Assembly: GCA_963281255.1 (NCBI GenBank)
Contig: OY725489.1
Location: 1,922,001-1,986,000, forward strand
DNA: 64,000 nucleotides
Direction: 5' to 3'
Source of the DNA: Aphrocallistes beatrix
Lineage: Eukaryota > Porifera > Hexactinellida > Sceptrulophora > Aphrocallistidae
Every line of letters begins with the position of its first letter. Within the stretch, counting starts at the first letter, position 1. A program made the position numbers and the translations under genes. Below the pieces are notes generated by a model that saw only the letters and a program-made list of their open reading frames with translations, was not told the origin of the DNA and did no database searches. Below are positions 51,401 to 61,072 of this stretch, one piece after another.

Positions 51401-53918
51401 CAAGCATGGCATTCCTCTCGGCGCATCCCATGATGCTGTCAGGCTCGCTACATTATCCCCTCTCCCCCTAGTCAGGCACCTATCTACCTGGTCCTTCTCG
51501 GGCGAGACCCTTCCCCTTTCTCCCCCTACTTCCTCTCGGGTGAGAGCGAGCTCCCCTTTCCCCCTTCCCACTTCCAGCTACTCCCTGGATAGGAGCTACC
51601 ACAGGGGGCAGCTCTTCACAGAAGTACTCTCCTCCTGGTCTCTGCCCCTAGAGACAAGAAGCAGCATCAGACACCTCTCGGTATCTGCAGACACACAGAC
51701 TAGCTCTACTCATCACTACCTACACCTCACTTCTACCGACCCTGTGTGTCTCTACACCATGCAGCTGTCTCGACCAGGAAACAGCACTCAACCACCCTCG
51801 GAGGAGCAGTGCCTGCTGCTATCGAAACTGTTCTACTGCTACCGCTCTGCGAGGGGGGATTGTGAGCTTACTCTCTGTCCACTGACACACCCATTCTATG
51901 GGCAGATCATTTTGTTTGAAGCTGAGTCTCAATCCTGGCTGTGGGCAGACCCAATCAGTCAGTCAGCGAGATGGATTAACGCTCTAAACACGCCTATATC
52001 TGCATTAACCAGAATGGTGGGAGTAAGGGCGAAAGAAGGGGAGTATGATGTTATTCCTGATCCAGGAAGTAACAGCGTTCTGTTTTACTCCCTCGGGGGA
52101 TCTAAGCTCCACTGCTTACTCCTCAACTCCATGCAACTATTGACACAGAAACTACCGTTCAACCTGCGTTCTCTCTCCCCTGTTGGGAGAGGTAAGTGGA
52201 TAGCAACTGATAGTACTAGCAGAGCATATCTTTGCAAGAAAAAAGAAAATAGTTATAACCTCCCCTACCTCGCACAAGTCATAAACATGTCTGATACTGA
52301 TCGATTGAGTTCTGTGCTAGATATGGAGTGTACAGATAAGACGCAAAGAAATGAGGATGATGCTCGTTGCAACTCACAGCTGTTATTCTCTGCGCCTCAC
52401 TTGTACGCAGGGTACACCCCCTGCTCTGCAAAGCCTAACAGGGTGTCCTTGCATGAGAGGGAGTCCACCTCTCCTCGCGTGCTTTCCTCTACCATCATGC
52501 CTCAACACAGCATAGTGCTCAATCTGACAGCCGCTAACGAGAAAGGGGACACAACTTTAGAAGCAGTCGATCTAGACAGCGCTCAGCTATCCGAGTATAC
52601 TCTTAGAAAACTAAACCCTGACCATACCTATTCAAACCCCTCAACGATAGACAGTCGAGGTACTGACTACCAGTTAGCTACTGTTCCCGATAGTAATGAC
52701 GTTATCCTAACAGACAGGTGTGGCCACCTGCTGCAATTAGAGCTAGCGCCCGCATCTCTTGACGCATCTCTGTCCTCTTGGCGTGAGATGGTAGGTGCAG
52801 GCGCTGACAGGGAGATGCGAGTAAGCAGAGAGAGATTTAGCGGTGAAGGTGTGAAGTCGCCCAAATATGGGCGTGTAGATCCCAGTAATGCCCCGCATAT
52901 AGGAGGCAACACGTGGGCAGGAGGAACAGGAGGGAGGGACACAACAGGACTGGGGGGTAAAGGTGGTCCTTATCGACTCGACGCAGGTCACCAGGTGTAT
53001 CAGTTGTCAGACGAAGAAAAGAGGCGAGTGCCTGATGAGGTAACGCGTGCTGCAAAGGATTTGGGACGTAAAGCCTTCGAGGAGAAAATGAAAGAGATTG
53101 GAATGAGTAACCATGACGCAGTTCTGTATCAAAACTATGTGAGTAAGGTAGAGCGGCAAATAGCTACTCTGAAGGAGATGTTGACTGCTCTACGTAGTAA
53201 GGGGAGCGAGCGAAGCTGGCTCCGGCACCAAACCACAGGGGACTTGGACGATAGCAAACTAGTGGACAGCATTAGCGGCGAGAGGAACGTGTTCATGAGG
53301 AGAGAAGAGGAGGAGGAGGAGACAGGAACAGCTCAAAGCGAGCCGAAGCGAATGCGGCTTGTTGTAGACGTTAGTGGTAGTATGTACAGATTCAACTCAA
53401 TGGATGGACGTCTTGAGAAGAGTATGGAGTCTGTACTGATGGTGCTCGAGGCTTTTAAAGGGTTCGAAGAGAAGGTGCTGCTGGAAATAACTGGACATTC
53501 TGGAGACCACCCTAAAGTCGAATTCATGAAGAATAGATCTCTCCCAGCTAATGACAAGGAGAGACTGACTGTGTTGAGGGAGATGCTGGCTCACTCCCAG
53601 TACTGCTGGAGTGGAGACCATACGATGGAAGCGACGGAGAGGGCAGTCAGCGAGTTGGCTAGAGAAGAGGGGGATCAGCACTTCTTGGTTGTGTTGAGTG
53701 ATGCCAACTTCGACAGGTATGGCATTGATCCTCAACATTATGGAGCTCTTCTTATCAGTGAGCCGCGAGTCAGTGCATTCGTAATCTTCATCGGATCCCT
53801 AGGAGATCAAGCCGCTAGACTGAAGGAGACCCTCCCACCCGGGAAAGCTTACGTCTGCCTGGATACTAAAGACATCCCTAATATACTTGGGCAGATTTTT
53901 GCTGCTTCCCTGGAGTAG
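48468..53918 (+). CDS. VWA8: von Willebrand factor A domain-containing protein 8 (mitochondrial AAA ATPase)
   Basis: VWA8 is a mitochondrial, dynein-like, multi-AAA protein with a C-terminal VWA domain. From ATG at 48468 it has 1816 residues, near the usual 1900. I chose this ATG because upstream codons come from repeats (the frame opens at TTG) and because MPCFFLTKSTTIRRVYHHSL is basic and amphipathic, as expected for mitochondrial import. Conserved LGQDMFLVGGPGPARRVIA (about residue 90) is a degenerate first P-loop. VGGRGSGKS (about 400) and VGNQGVGKN (about 728) are further Walker A sites, with VLDGLHRLD and VVDEADKAPL as Walker B-like segments. A Gly-rich linker precedes the VWA domain. 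That domain has an intact MIDAS start, VVDVSGSMY (about 1633), and ends at the stop. AATAAA is at 54103. One exon of 5.45 kb. Confidence 0.93.
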   Translation: MPCFFLTKSTTIRRVYHHSLKNFFSNDIRMYTEEIVRIGKVSKRVSLPKTPSLVPSGFLPSGNLGSLPHSLTEHLRWCLQKDILGQDMFLVGGPGPARRVIALAYCELTRREVDYLSLSRDTTESDLKQRREIVDGSGIYVDQPAVRAALEGRVLLLDGIERAERNVLPLIHNLLENREMRLEDGRFLLSPSRFDKLRTSLSIEKMKEMGLERVSEEFRVIALGLPVPPYKGHTLDPPLRSRFQARIIPEPPFKELLDSMTPLLPNLNPEHINSFLSLLFTLQRVQDHTLGISDATKLPTGPIDIPFHQVRSVLAGVDARQIGYAEALRYLLPLAEYSSKQRTNIALLTRRFKLDTTAVGKRQSHAVSSIQEGGVVITEHHSGALLELERLYGVGDLALVGGRGSGKSLLIDLLSRVVGQQVTELFCYKDMTARDLLQQRVTDAATGNTWWKNAPLIEAGLRGEIAVLDGLHRLDPSTLAALQSLVMHRFASLPDGTRVISADHHTSLRSKYGLTEQELEKQGVLALHPNFRIIGLTEPPIPTQVSPNRWLGSEALSMFQFLSLPELSPAVEKLIMETLHPSLRGSPELSRLLQLANSLRENKNDNTSQSLSQSLSTRQLLRIARRLAGNAKTTGDVSLPRLVKKACLYRFLTPLARNMLDEQLSRHGITGQEEVEETRPSLNWSEYKSVGQEAHELALVPDIVFFENEQQQRVLDEMLCDYVNGEHLLLVGNQGVGKNKLADRLLQRLSRPREYIQLHRDSTVQSLTTQPLLTEGRLHYRDSPLVRAARLGYTLVVDEADKAPLHVTAVLKGLVEGRGINLPDGRRVLPSNTITHVDADSIRTEREVEVHPEFRMIVLANRPGFPFMGNNFFANMGDLFSTHAIDNPDLSSEMSLVKKYAPRLSDDVIKRLLVVMQELRRMADEGQLRYPYSTRESVAVAEHLSLFPEEGLATAVRNVFDFDSFDKETQRLVIQVLHKHGIPLGASHDAVRLATLSPLPLVRHLSTWSFSGETLPLSPPTSSRVRASSPFPLPTSSYSLDRSYHRGQLFTEVLSSWSLPLETRSSIRHLSVSADTQTSSTHHYLHLTSTDPVCLYTMQLSRPGNSTQPPSEEQCLLLSKLFYCYRSARGDCELTLCPLTHPFYGQIILFEAESQSWLWADPISQSARWINALNTPISALTRMVGVRAKEGEYDVIPDPGSNSVLFYSLGGSKLHCLLLNSMQLLTQKLPFNLRSLSPVGRGKWIATDSTSRAYLCKKKENSYNLPYLAQVINMSDTDRLSSVLDMECTDKTQRNEDDARCNSQLLFSAPHLYAGYTPCSAKPNRVSLHERESTSPRVLSSTIMPQHSIVLNLTAANEKGDTTLEAVDLDSAQLSEYTLRKLNPDHTYSNPSTIDSRGTDYQLATVPDSNDVILTDRCGHLLQLELAPASLDASLSSWREMVGAGADREMRVSRERFSGEGVKSPKYGRVDPSNAPHIGGNTWAGGTGGRDTTGLGGKGGPYRLDAGHQVYQLSDEEKRRVPDEVTRAAKDLGRKAFEEKMKEIGMSNHDAVLYQNYVSKVERQIATLKEMLTALRSKGSERSWLRHQTTGDLDDSKLVDSISGERNVFMRREEEEEETGTAQSEPKRMRLVVDVSGSMYRFNSMDGRLEKSMESVLMVLEAFKGFEEKVLLEITGHSGDHPKVEFMKNRSLPANDKERLTVLREMLAHSQYCWSGDHTMEATERAVSELAREEGDQHFLVVLSDANFDRYGIDPQHYGALLISEPRVSAFVIFIGSLGDQAARLKETLPPGKAYVCLDTKDIPNILGQIFAASLE

Positions 53919-54374
53919 CAACATTTAGAATATTCCAATGTTTGGGCTTGATCACTTTCGAATTTTAGGTATTTTCCGAAGATATTTGAATTCAAATTGT
54001 TACTAGTTGTCATTGTAATTGATATTGATTTCATTTTAACATTAATGATATGTCAATAATTCAATACAAATTTAATAATTTTTGTCTTGAATTTATGGTA
54101 GAATAAAATTTCCAAGTATCGGAATTTTCATTACCCCCTTATTTGTATCATTATGTATATACAGTGGATCTCCCAAAACAGACACTCCGAAAATGGACAA
54201 ACCCCATGTAACGGAATAAATTTACAATATACTCTAGAGCAGCATTCCCAAAAAGGGGTGTACGGAGCCAGTAAGGAATAAAAGCTTTTTTCTCTAGGGA
54301 TCCAGCATTTCGTTTTCTAATCACAATAGTACGACACTGCAATATACTGTCATCCTTATTAATGTGTGTTTATA
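53919..54374. other. 3' region of VWA8 and a pogo-like end
   Basis: Contains AATAAA at 54103-54108. From 54166, CAGTGGATCTCCCAAAACAG, then ACACTCCGAAAATGGAC, resembles a pogo/Tigger terminus; no partner end found. Confidence 0.45.
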
Positions 54375-55022
54375 TATATTCTCTTGCTTGCGCTGCGCGG
54401 CTGGCGGACACTTAGTGTCCGCCAGAGGCGTCACATTAATTAATTATAAGGCAGATAACATCTCTAAATACGTCTGTCCTACAGTTATAATCGATATCGC
54501 ACGAAAAATCACCAAATTTGCCAATTTTTGAAATTTTGATGCGTAATGATGAGGTCATAACAGTGTGATGGGTCATCATTTTTTATGATAGTTGTATCAT
54601 ATGTGAGATATACTTGTATTAATATACACATTCTATTAAAATTTCAGCCTTCTATCACTTAAAATGGCTGAGTTATGATCGAAAAACTGAAATTTCCATT
54701 TATAAAAAAAGGTGACAGGTGACATGACGTCATAATTCGATGATAAGCCGACATTTTCATCTGAGCTCAGAACTTAGTGGAGCCATAGCCAAAAGACTCC
54801 CACATGCCAAAAATCAGTTTTCTGTGCTTGGCAGTTTCTTCAATCAATTCGTTACAGATATATATCCTTACTATTAAAACTCGATTCATGTGTATATATA
54901 TCTCTGTAACGAATTGATTGAAGAAACTGCCAGGCGCAGAAAGCTGATTTTTGGCATGTGAGAGTCTTTGGCTATGGCTCCACTAAGTTCTGACCTCAGA
55001 CCAAAATGTAGATTCATCATGG
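54375..55022. repeat. repeat family A, two copies in opposite orientation
   Basis: 54375-54865 is a near-full minus copy (TTGCTTGCGCTGCGCGGCTG, palindrome GGCGGACACTTAGTGTCCGC, to CAATTCGTTACAGATATATA). 54895-55022 is a plus partial copy. Between them CCTTACTATTAAAACTCGAT, then a TATATA spacer, joins CTGTAACGAATTG. That is the unoccupied form of the site used by the hAT element at 23694. Confidence 0.8.
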
Positions 55023-55050
55023 AAGGGAGAGCTGCATTAGCTCGAATTAT

Positions 55051-58000
55051 TATGTTGTCGATAGCTCGAATTTAGCATGTTGTCGATAGCTCGACTCTGT
55101 TTTTGTGTATGTTGTCGATAGCTCGACTCTGTTTTTGTGTATGTTGTCGATAGCTCGACTCCGTTTTTGTGTATGTTGTCGATAGCTCGACTCCGTTTTT
55201 GTGTATGTAGTCGATAGCTCGACTCTGTTTTTGTGTATGTTGTCGATAGCTCGACTCTGTTTTTGTGTATGTAGTCGATAGCTCGACTCCGTTTTTGTGT
55301 ATGTTGTCGATAGCTCGACTCTGTTTTTGTGTATGTTGTCGATAGCTCGACTCCGTTTTGTGTATGTAGTCGATAGCTCGACTCCGTTTTTGTGTATGTT
55401 GTCGATAGCTCGACTCCGTTTTGTGTATGTAGTCGATAGCTCGACTCCGTTTTTGTGTATGTTGTCGATAGCTCGACTCTGTTTTTGTGTATGTTGTCGA
55501 TAGCTCGACTCCGTTTTTGTGTATGTAGTCGATAGCTCGACTCTGTTTTTGTGTATGTTGTCGATAGCTCGACTCTGTTTTTGTGTATGTAGTCGATAGC
55601 TCGACTCCGTTTTTGTGTATGTTGTCGATAGCTCGACTCTGTTTTTGTGTATGTTGTCGATAGCTCGACTCCGTTTTGTGTATGTAGTCGATAGCTCGAC
55701 TCCGTTTTTGTGTATGTTGTCGATAGCTCGACTCCGTTTTGTGTATGTAGTCGATAGCTCGACTCCGTTTTTGTGTATGTTGTCGATAGCTCGACTCTGT
55801 TTTTGTGTATGTTGTCGATAGCTCGACTCCGTTTTTGTGTATGTTGTCGATAGCTCGACTCTGTTTTTGTGTATGTTGTCGATAGCTCGACTCCGTTTTT
55901 GTGTATGTTGTCGATAGCTCGACTCCGTTTTTGTGTATGTTGTCGATAGCTCGACTCTGTTTTTGTGTATGTTGTCGATAGCTCGACTCCGTTTTTGTGT
56001 ATGTTGTCGATAGCTCGACTCTGTTTTTGTGTATGTTGTCGATAGCTCGACTCCGTTTTTGTGTATGTTGTCGATAGCTCGACTCCGTTTTGTGTATGTA
56101 GTCGATAGCTCGACTCCGTTTTTGTGTATGTTGTCGATAGCTCGACTCCGTTTTGTGTATGTAGTCGATAGCTCGACTCCGTTTTTGTGTATGTTGTCGA
56201 TAGCTCGACTCCGTTTTGTGTATGTAGTCGATAGCTCGACTCCGTTTTTGTATATGTAGTCGATAGCTCGACTCCGTTTTGTGTATGTAGTCGATAGCTC
56301 GACTCCGTTTTGTGTATGTAGTCGATAGCTCGACTCCGTTTTTGTGTATGTTGTCGATAGCTCGACTCCGTTTTGTGTATGTAGTCGATAGCTCGACTCC
56401 GTTTTTGTGTATGTTGTCGATAGCTCGACTCCGTTTTGTGTATGTAGTCGATAGCTCGACTCCGTTTTTGTGTATGTTGTCGATAGCTCGACTCCGTTTT
56501 GTGTATGTAGTCGATAGCTCGACTCTGTTTTTGTGTATGTTGTCGATAGCTCGACTCCGTTTTGTGTATGTAGTCGATAGCTCGACTCCGTTTTTGTGTA
56601 TGTTGTCGATAGCTCGACTCCGTTTTGTGTATGTAGTCGATAGCTCGACTCCGTTTTTGTGTATGTTGTCGATAGCTCGACTCTGTTTTTGTGTATGTTG
56701 TCGATAGCTCGACTCCGTTTTTGTGTATGTTGTCGATAGCTCGACTCTGTTTTTGTGTATGTTGTCGATAGCTCGACTCCGTTTTTGTGTATGTTGTCGA
56801 TAGCTCGACTCCGTTTTGTGTATGTAGTCGATAGCTCGACTCCGTTTTTGTGTATGTTGTCGATAGCTCGACTCCGTTTTGTGTATGTAGTCGATAGCTC
56901 GACTCCGTTTTTGTGTATGTTGTCGATAGCTCGACTCCGTTTTGTGTATGTAGTCGATAGCTCGACTCCGTTTTTGTGTATGTTGTCGATAGCTCGACTC
57001 CGTTTTGTGTATGTAGTCGATAGCTCGACTCCGTTTTTGTATATGTAGTCGATAGCTCGACTCCGTTTTGTGTATGTAGTCGATAGCTCGACTCCGTTTT
57101 GTGTATGTAGTCGATAGCTCGACTCCGTTTTTGTGTATGTTGTCGATAGCTCGACTCCGTTTTGTGTATGTAGTCGATAGCTCGACTCCGTTTTGTGTAT
57201 GTAGTCGATAGCTCGACTCCGTTTTGTGTATGTAGTCGATAGCTCGACTCCGTTTTGTGTATGTAGTCGATAGCTCGACTCCGTTTTTGTGTATGTTGTC
57301 GATAGCTCGACTCCGTTTTTGTGTATGTTGTCGATAGCTCGACTCCGTTTTGTGTATGTAGTCGATAGCTCGACTCCGTTTTTGTGTATGTTGTCGATAG
57401 CTCGACTCCGTTTTGTGTATGTAGTCGATAGCTCGACTCCGTTTTTGTGTATGTTGTCGATAGCTCGACTCCGTTTTGTGTATGTAGTCGATAGCTCGAC
57501 TCCGTTTTTGTGTATGTTGTCGATAGCTCGACTCCGTTTTGTGTATGTAGTCGATAGCTCGACTCCGTTTTTGTATATGTAGTCGATAGCTCGACTCCGT
57601 TTTGTGTATGTAGTCGATAGCTCGACTCCGTTTTGTGTATGTAGTCGATAGCTCGACTCCGTTTTTGTGTATGTTGTCGATAGCTCGACTCCGTTTTGTG
57701 TATGTAGTCGATAGCTCGACTCCGTTTTGTGTATGTAGTCGATAGCTCGACTCCGTTTTTGTGTATGTTGTCGATAGCTCGACTCCGTTTTTGTGTATGT
57801 TGTCGATAGCTCGACTCCGTTTTGTGTATGTAGTCGATAGCTCGACTCCGTTTTTGTGTATGTTGTCGATAGCTCGACTCCGTTTTGTGTATGTAGTCGA
57901 TAGCTCGACTCCGTTTTTGTGTATGTTGTCGATAGCTCGACTCCGTTTTGTGTATGTTGTCGATAGCTCGACTCCGTTTTGTGTATGTAGTCGATAGCTC

Positions 58001-58069
58001 GACTCCGTTTTTGTGTATGTTGTCGATAGCTCGACTCCGTTTTGTGTATGTAGTCGATAGCTCGACTCC
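55051..58069. repeat. satellite array, about 96 units of 31/32 bp
   Basis: Each unit contains GTCGATAGCTCGAC (a 5-bp hairpin stem GTCGA/TCGAC), then TCCG or TCTG, a run of four or five T, and GTGTATGT. Four-T units are mostly followed by AGTCGATAG and five-T units by TGTCGATAG, and they often alternate, giving a 63-bp dimer. Longer blocks repeat too: a 318-bp step near 55297/55615 and a 534-bp step near 56755/57289. Because 63 is 21 codons and no stop occurs in the unit, two minus frames stay open for over 1000 codons. I regard these as by-products. Confidence 0.93.
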
Positions 58070-58220
58070 TTCATTTGTATGGCTGTTGTCAATGGGAAAT
58101 AATTGCTGAATAGGTTTGATTTGAAAAATCACATTTTATGTGAATTCCAAACAACTTGCTACACTGGTATAAATAGCTTTTTGCCATTAATATTATTGTT
58201 ATATATTTACCTCTTCAACA
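58070..58220. other. leader between satellite and MULE relic
   Basis: AT-rich, 150 bp; no repeat unit and no feature recognised. Confidence 0.4.
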
Positions 58221-59520
58221 ATGGAATACATATCAGACAGCTATAGACGTAGTAATGGGAAAATTCTTACAACAACCGATGGGTTTAAGTATTCTAAATA
58301 TAAAGTGAAAGAAAATACAACATACCTCAGATGTGTTTTATCAAAAAATGGGTGTAAAGGGACAGCTAAACTAAAGTTAGAAACTAATTTGATATATCCC
58401 AATTCAAATCATAACCATGGCAATGGCATTGAGGAGTACAAATCAGGAGTGTATGAATTGGAAACTAAATGCAAGAAAATGGCGGAAAGTACTCAAGATA
58501 ATTTAAGGAAGATTTTCGATGACGAAACAAGAACCAGCCCAATTCTCCCAATTATGGACAATATTCGTGGTAATTGATAGACATGCACTCCCAGCAATAC
58601 ATTGTTTAATGACCTCTAAGGAACAAGAACTCTATACTGCAATAATAGCTAAGATCCATTCTCTCATTCCAGATTTCATACCGAAAATCTCTATTTCTGA
58701 CTGGGAACCAGCGCCGCGAAATTCTATTAAAGAAATTTATCCCGCCATTAAAAATCAGGGATGTTGGTTCCACTTTACCCAACGTATCCGGGCCAAAACT
58801 CAGAAGCTCGGGCTTGTTCAGAATTTTCATGCTAATCCTGAAACTGCCAAATTCATAAGAAATCTCATGGCAATACCATTTCTCCCAGCAAGTTTAATTC
58901 GTCCAACCTATGCATTCCTCCAAGTACCGGATCTTACAAATCTAGTATCAGACAAATTGGAGCAACTTCAGAAATACTTCAAGAAGAGGTGGATTACTCA
59001 AATAGATCCAGAGGAACTATCTATCTATGAAGCTGAAATTACTACCAATAATGCTGCGGAAAGTTACCATGCAAAGCTCAAATCCATCATTAAAACTCCT
59101 CATCCAAGAGTATGGAATTTTCTAACAGCTCTGAACAATATGATAGAAGACAGATAACGAATTAGGAAGATTGAGACAAGGCCATAGCATTTCTAGGGCG
59201 AGGAAATCAAAGTACGTTCTAAAGGCTCAACAACGCGAAGTTACTAAGGAAAAGTTCAGACATGGCGAGTTCACTCCTTGGCAGTATCTAAATGCAATGA
59301 CCAACACTATTGGTAGTACCTTTACTTCAGAAGCAGGAATCGAATTATCTGATACTGATGAGTCAGAGACTTCAGACAATGAAAGCGAGATTCAAGTTAG
59401 TGGAGAATATTTGTGTTGTATGAAGGGTATTTCTACCTTGTAAGCACGCTAATTGTTGTGCAGAATGCAGCGAGAGAATAGAGGAATTGAATCAGACTTG
59501 TCCGGTGTGCCGATCTCCAA
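58221..59520 (+). pseudogene. MULE transposase relic: FLYWCH finger, transposase core, RING finger
   Basis: ATG at 58221 begins a FLYWCH-type finger (KYSKYKVKENTTYLRCVLSK, NGCKGTAKL, NSNHNHGNG). Near 58520 the frame shifts to a MULE transposase core: PAQFSQLWTIFVV, LPAIHCLMTSKEQELYTAI, SDWEPAPRNSIKEIYPAIKN, QGCWFHFTQRIRAKTQKLGL, LMAIPFLPASLIRPTY and TTNNAAESYHAKLK. The segment that normally holds the first catalytic aspartate (DGTF-like), between finger and core, is missing. After another shift near 59150 sense continues (ELGRLRQGHSISRARKSKY). Near 59440 it gives a RING-like end with CCAECSERIEELNQTCPVCR. At least three frame changes make it inactive. Confidence 0.82.
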
Positions 59521-59725
59521 TTATCAGTCGATTCCAAATTTATATTTAGTAGTTATGCACTTATATTTATCACTTTTTAATTCATTCACACAGTATTTTA
59601 ATATCATAATAGTAATTAAATATTTCTCACTATACTACAATATCCGTATTCAATAAACAATGAAAATTTCTAACAGTAAAAGAAATATACATGAAACATG
59701 GGAAAACTTATGTAAAACTGAGCTA

Positions 59726-59775
59726 AGCTATCGACAACATACACAAAAACGGAGTCGAGCTATCGACAACATACT
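59726..59775. repeat. inverted remnant of the 31/32-bp satellite, about 1.6 units
   Basis: AGCTATCGACAACATACACA, then AAAACGGAGTCGAGC and TATCGACAACATAC: the satellite unit in the orientation opposite to 55051-58069, on the far side of the MULE relic. It directly abuts a family A copy, as does the start of the main array. Confidence 0.9.
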
Positions 59776-60117
59776 TAAAGTTCTGAGCTCAGACGAAAAT
59801 GTCGACTCATCATGGAACTATGACGTCATTGTCGCCTTTTTTTATAATTAGAAATTTCAGTTTTTCGGCTAAAACTCAGTCATTTTAGGTGATTGAAGGC
59901 TGAAATCTTAATAGAATGTGTATATTAATATACAAGTACTTCACATATGATGCAACTCCAATTTTTAAAGATTATAATACGTAGTAGGACAGACATATTT
60001 AGAGATGTTATCTCCCTTATAATTAATCAATGTAACCCCAGGCCCCCAAATGGCGCCTCCGGCGGACACAAAGTGTCCGCCAGCCCGCAGCGCAATCAAG
60101 CGAACCGCGCTTGTATT
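59776..60117 (+). repeat. repeat family A, internally shortened copy
   Basis: Starts at TTCTGAGCTCAGACGAAAAT and ends at the GC-rich side (GGCGGACACAAAGTGTCCGC, AGCCCGCAGCGCAATCAAGC). Lacks the central TGATGACTCATCAC block. Confidence 0.78.
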
Positions 60118-60133
60118 TATATACGTATATATA

Positions 60134-60362
60134 TACAGGTAAACCTCCCAAAGCGGCACCTCCGAGTAGCGGCAACTCTCCGAGAAGCGGCATCATCCCA
60201 TTCCACCGATTGATTTTCCTATACTAATAGTACTTCTTCAACCTCTGAGTAACGGCACGTCCGAGTAACGGCAACCTCTGACATACGGCAGTTAAGTGAA
60301 CTCCCGATTGAAATTTTTAATACAAAATTACCTCCGAGATACGGCACCAATCAGATGTATAT
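60134..60362. repeat. pogo/Tigger-like end with repeated CGGCA motifs
   Basis: ACAGGTAAACCTCCCAAAGC, then GGCACCTCCGAGTAGCGGCA. The motif CTCCGAGTAACGGCA recurs five times or more. Only one end is identifiable. Confidence 0.5.
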
Positions 60363-60476
60363 GTAACAATCACTCATATACATGCCATTCTTTAAGAACG
60401 TTTCAAATAAGAAGTTAAAATATATACATATTTATAACATATCATCTATATTAAATGATTGTAGGAAATTAGGTTA

Positions 60477-61072
60477 TTAGAGGAGTCCGTCTGAAGAAAG
60501 GGCATCCACAATTTCCTTCATTTTATCTATGTAAATCTTGGGTCCATAGACTCCATACAGATAATAGACACACGAAATCTCTAGGCCAAAACCTGCTCCT
60601 CGGTTTATTGGTTTAGATTTAACCTCAGCAAAGGCTTTGTTTATGTCTCTCTTCAAAAACCATACAAATAGTACTAAATTGGATCTTTTCACGAAAGGAG
60701 ATGTATTCAAACTCGAAGAGATATAAAGAGTCTCCATCATGTAAATAGCTCAATATGTGACATAAAGTGGCAGTGATTGATAATTTGAAAACATTGCGAA
60801 TTAATAATTGATTAGAAATAATATACTATAGCTAATTCAAATGCGCAGAATTCGAATATGAAATCCGAAAAGTTATCATTTACCGTTTAGAAGTTTTTAT
60901 CTTCATGAAAAGACCCATTTAGTACTAAATGCAGGTGAAATAATGGAGTGTACATATCCTTTTGTCCAGTAGTGCAGTATAGTGAAAATAGTGAACAATC
61001 CAAACACTGTTTACTCAATTCAACATAAACCTTGATAGGATCATTGTATTGACTTAAAAGTGGTATATTCAT
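60477..61072 (-). CDS. unrecognised candidate gene in two pieces (possible SNAPC1-like similarity)
   Basis: Two minus-strand frames follow each other: 61072-60887 (MNIPLLSQYNDPIKVYVELS...SFHEDKNF) and 60740-60477 (METLYISSSL...KSKPINRGAGFGLE, then ISCVYYLYGVYGPKIYIDKM). A donor-like GTAAATG follows the first near 60882, but no intron joining them in frame is certain. The piece with YYLYGVYG followed by KIYID faintly recalls the conserved LYGLY region of SNAPC1, a subunit of the snRNA-gene activating complex. The match is weak and no symbol is given. Could equally be a transposon remnant or chance. Confidence 0.25.

Noticed and set aside
55051..58069. CRISPR-like array (regular short repeats)
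   Set aside because: Units are directly adjacent without unique spacers, the context is eukaryotic, and no cas genes are present.
55037..58132. Open frames of 1031 and 1006 codons on minus, with repeated ELSTTYTK / SSYRQHTQ peptides
   Set aside because: They arise from the 31/32-bp satellite: the 63-bp dimer is a multiple of three and contains no stop in these frames. Several frames on both strands are open together and there is no independent coding signal.
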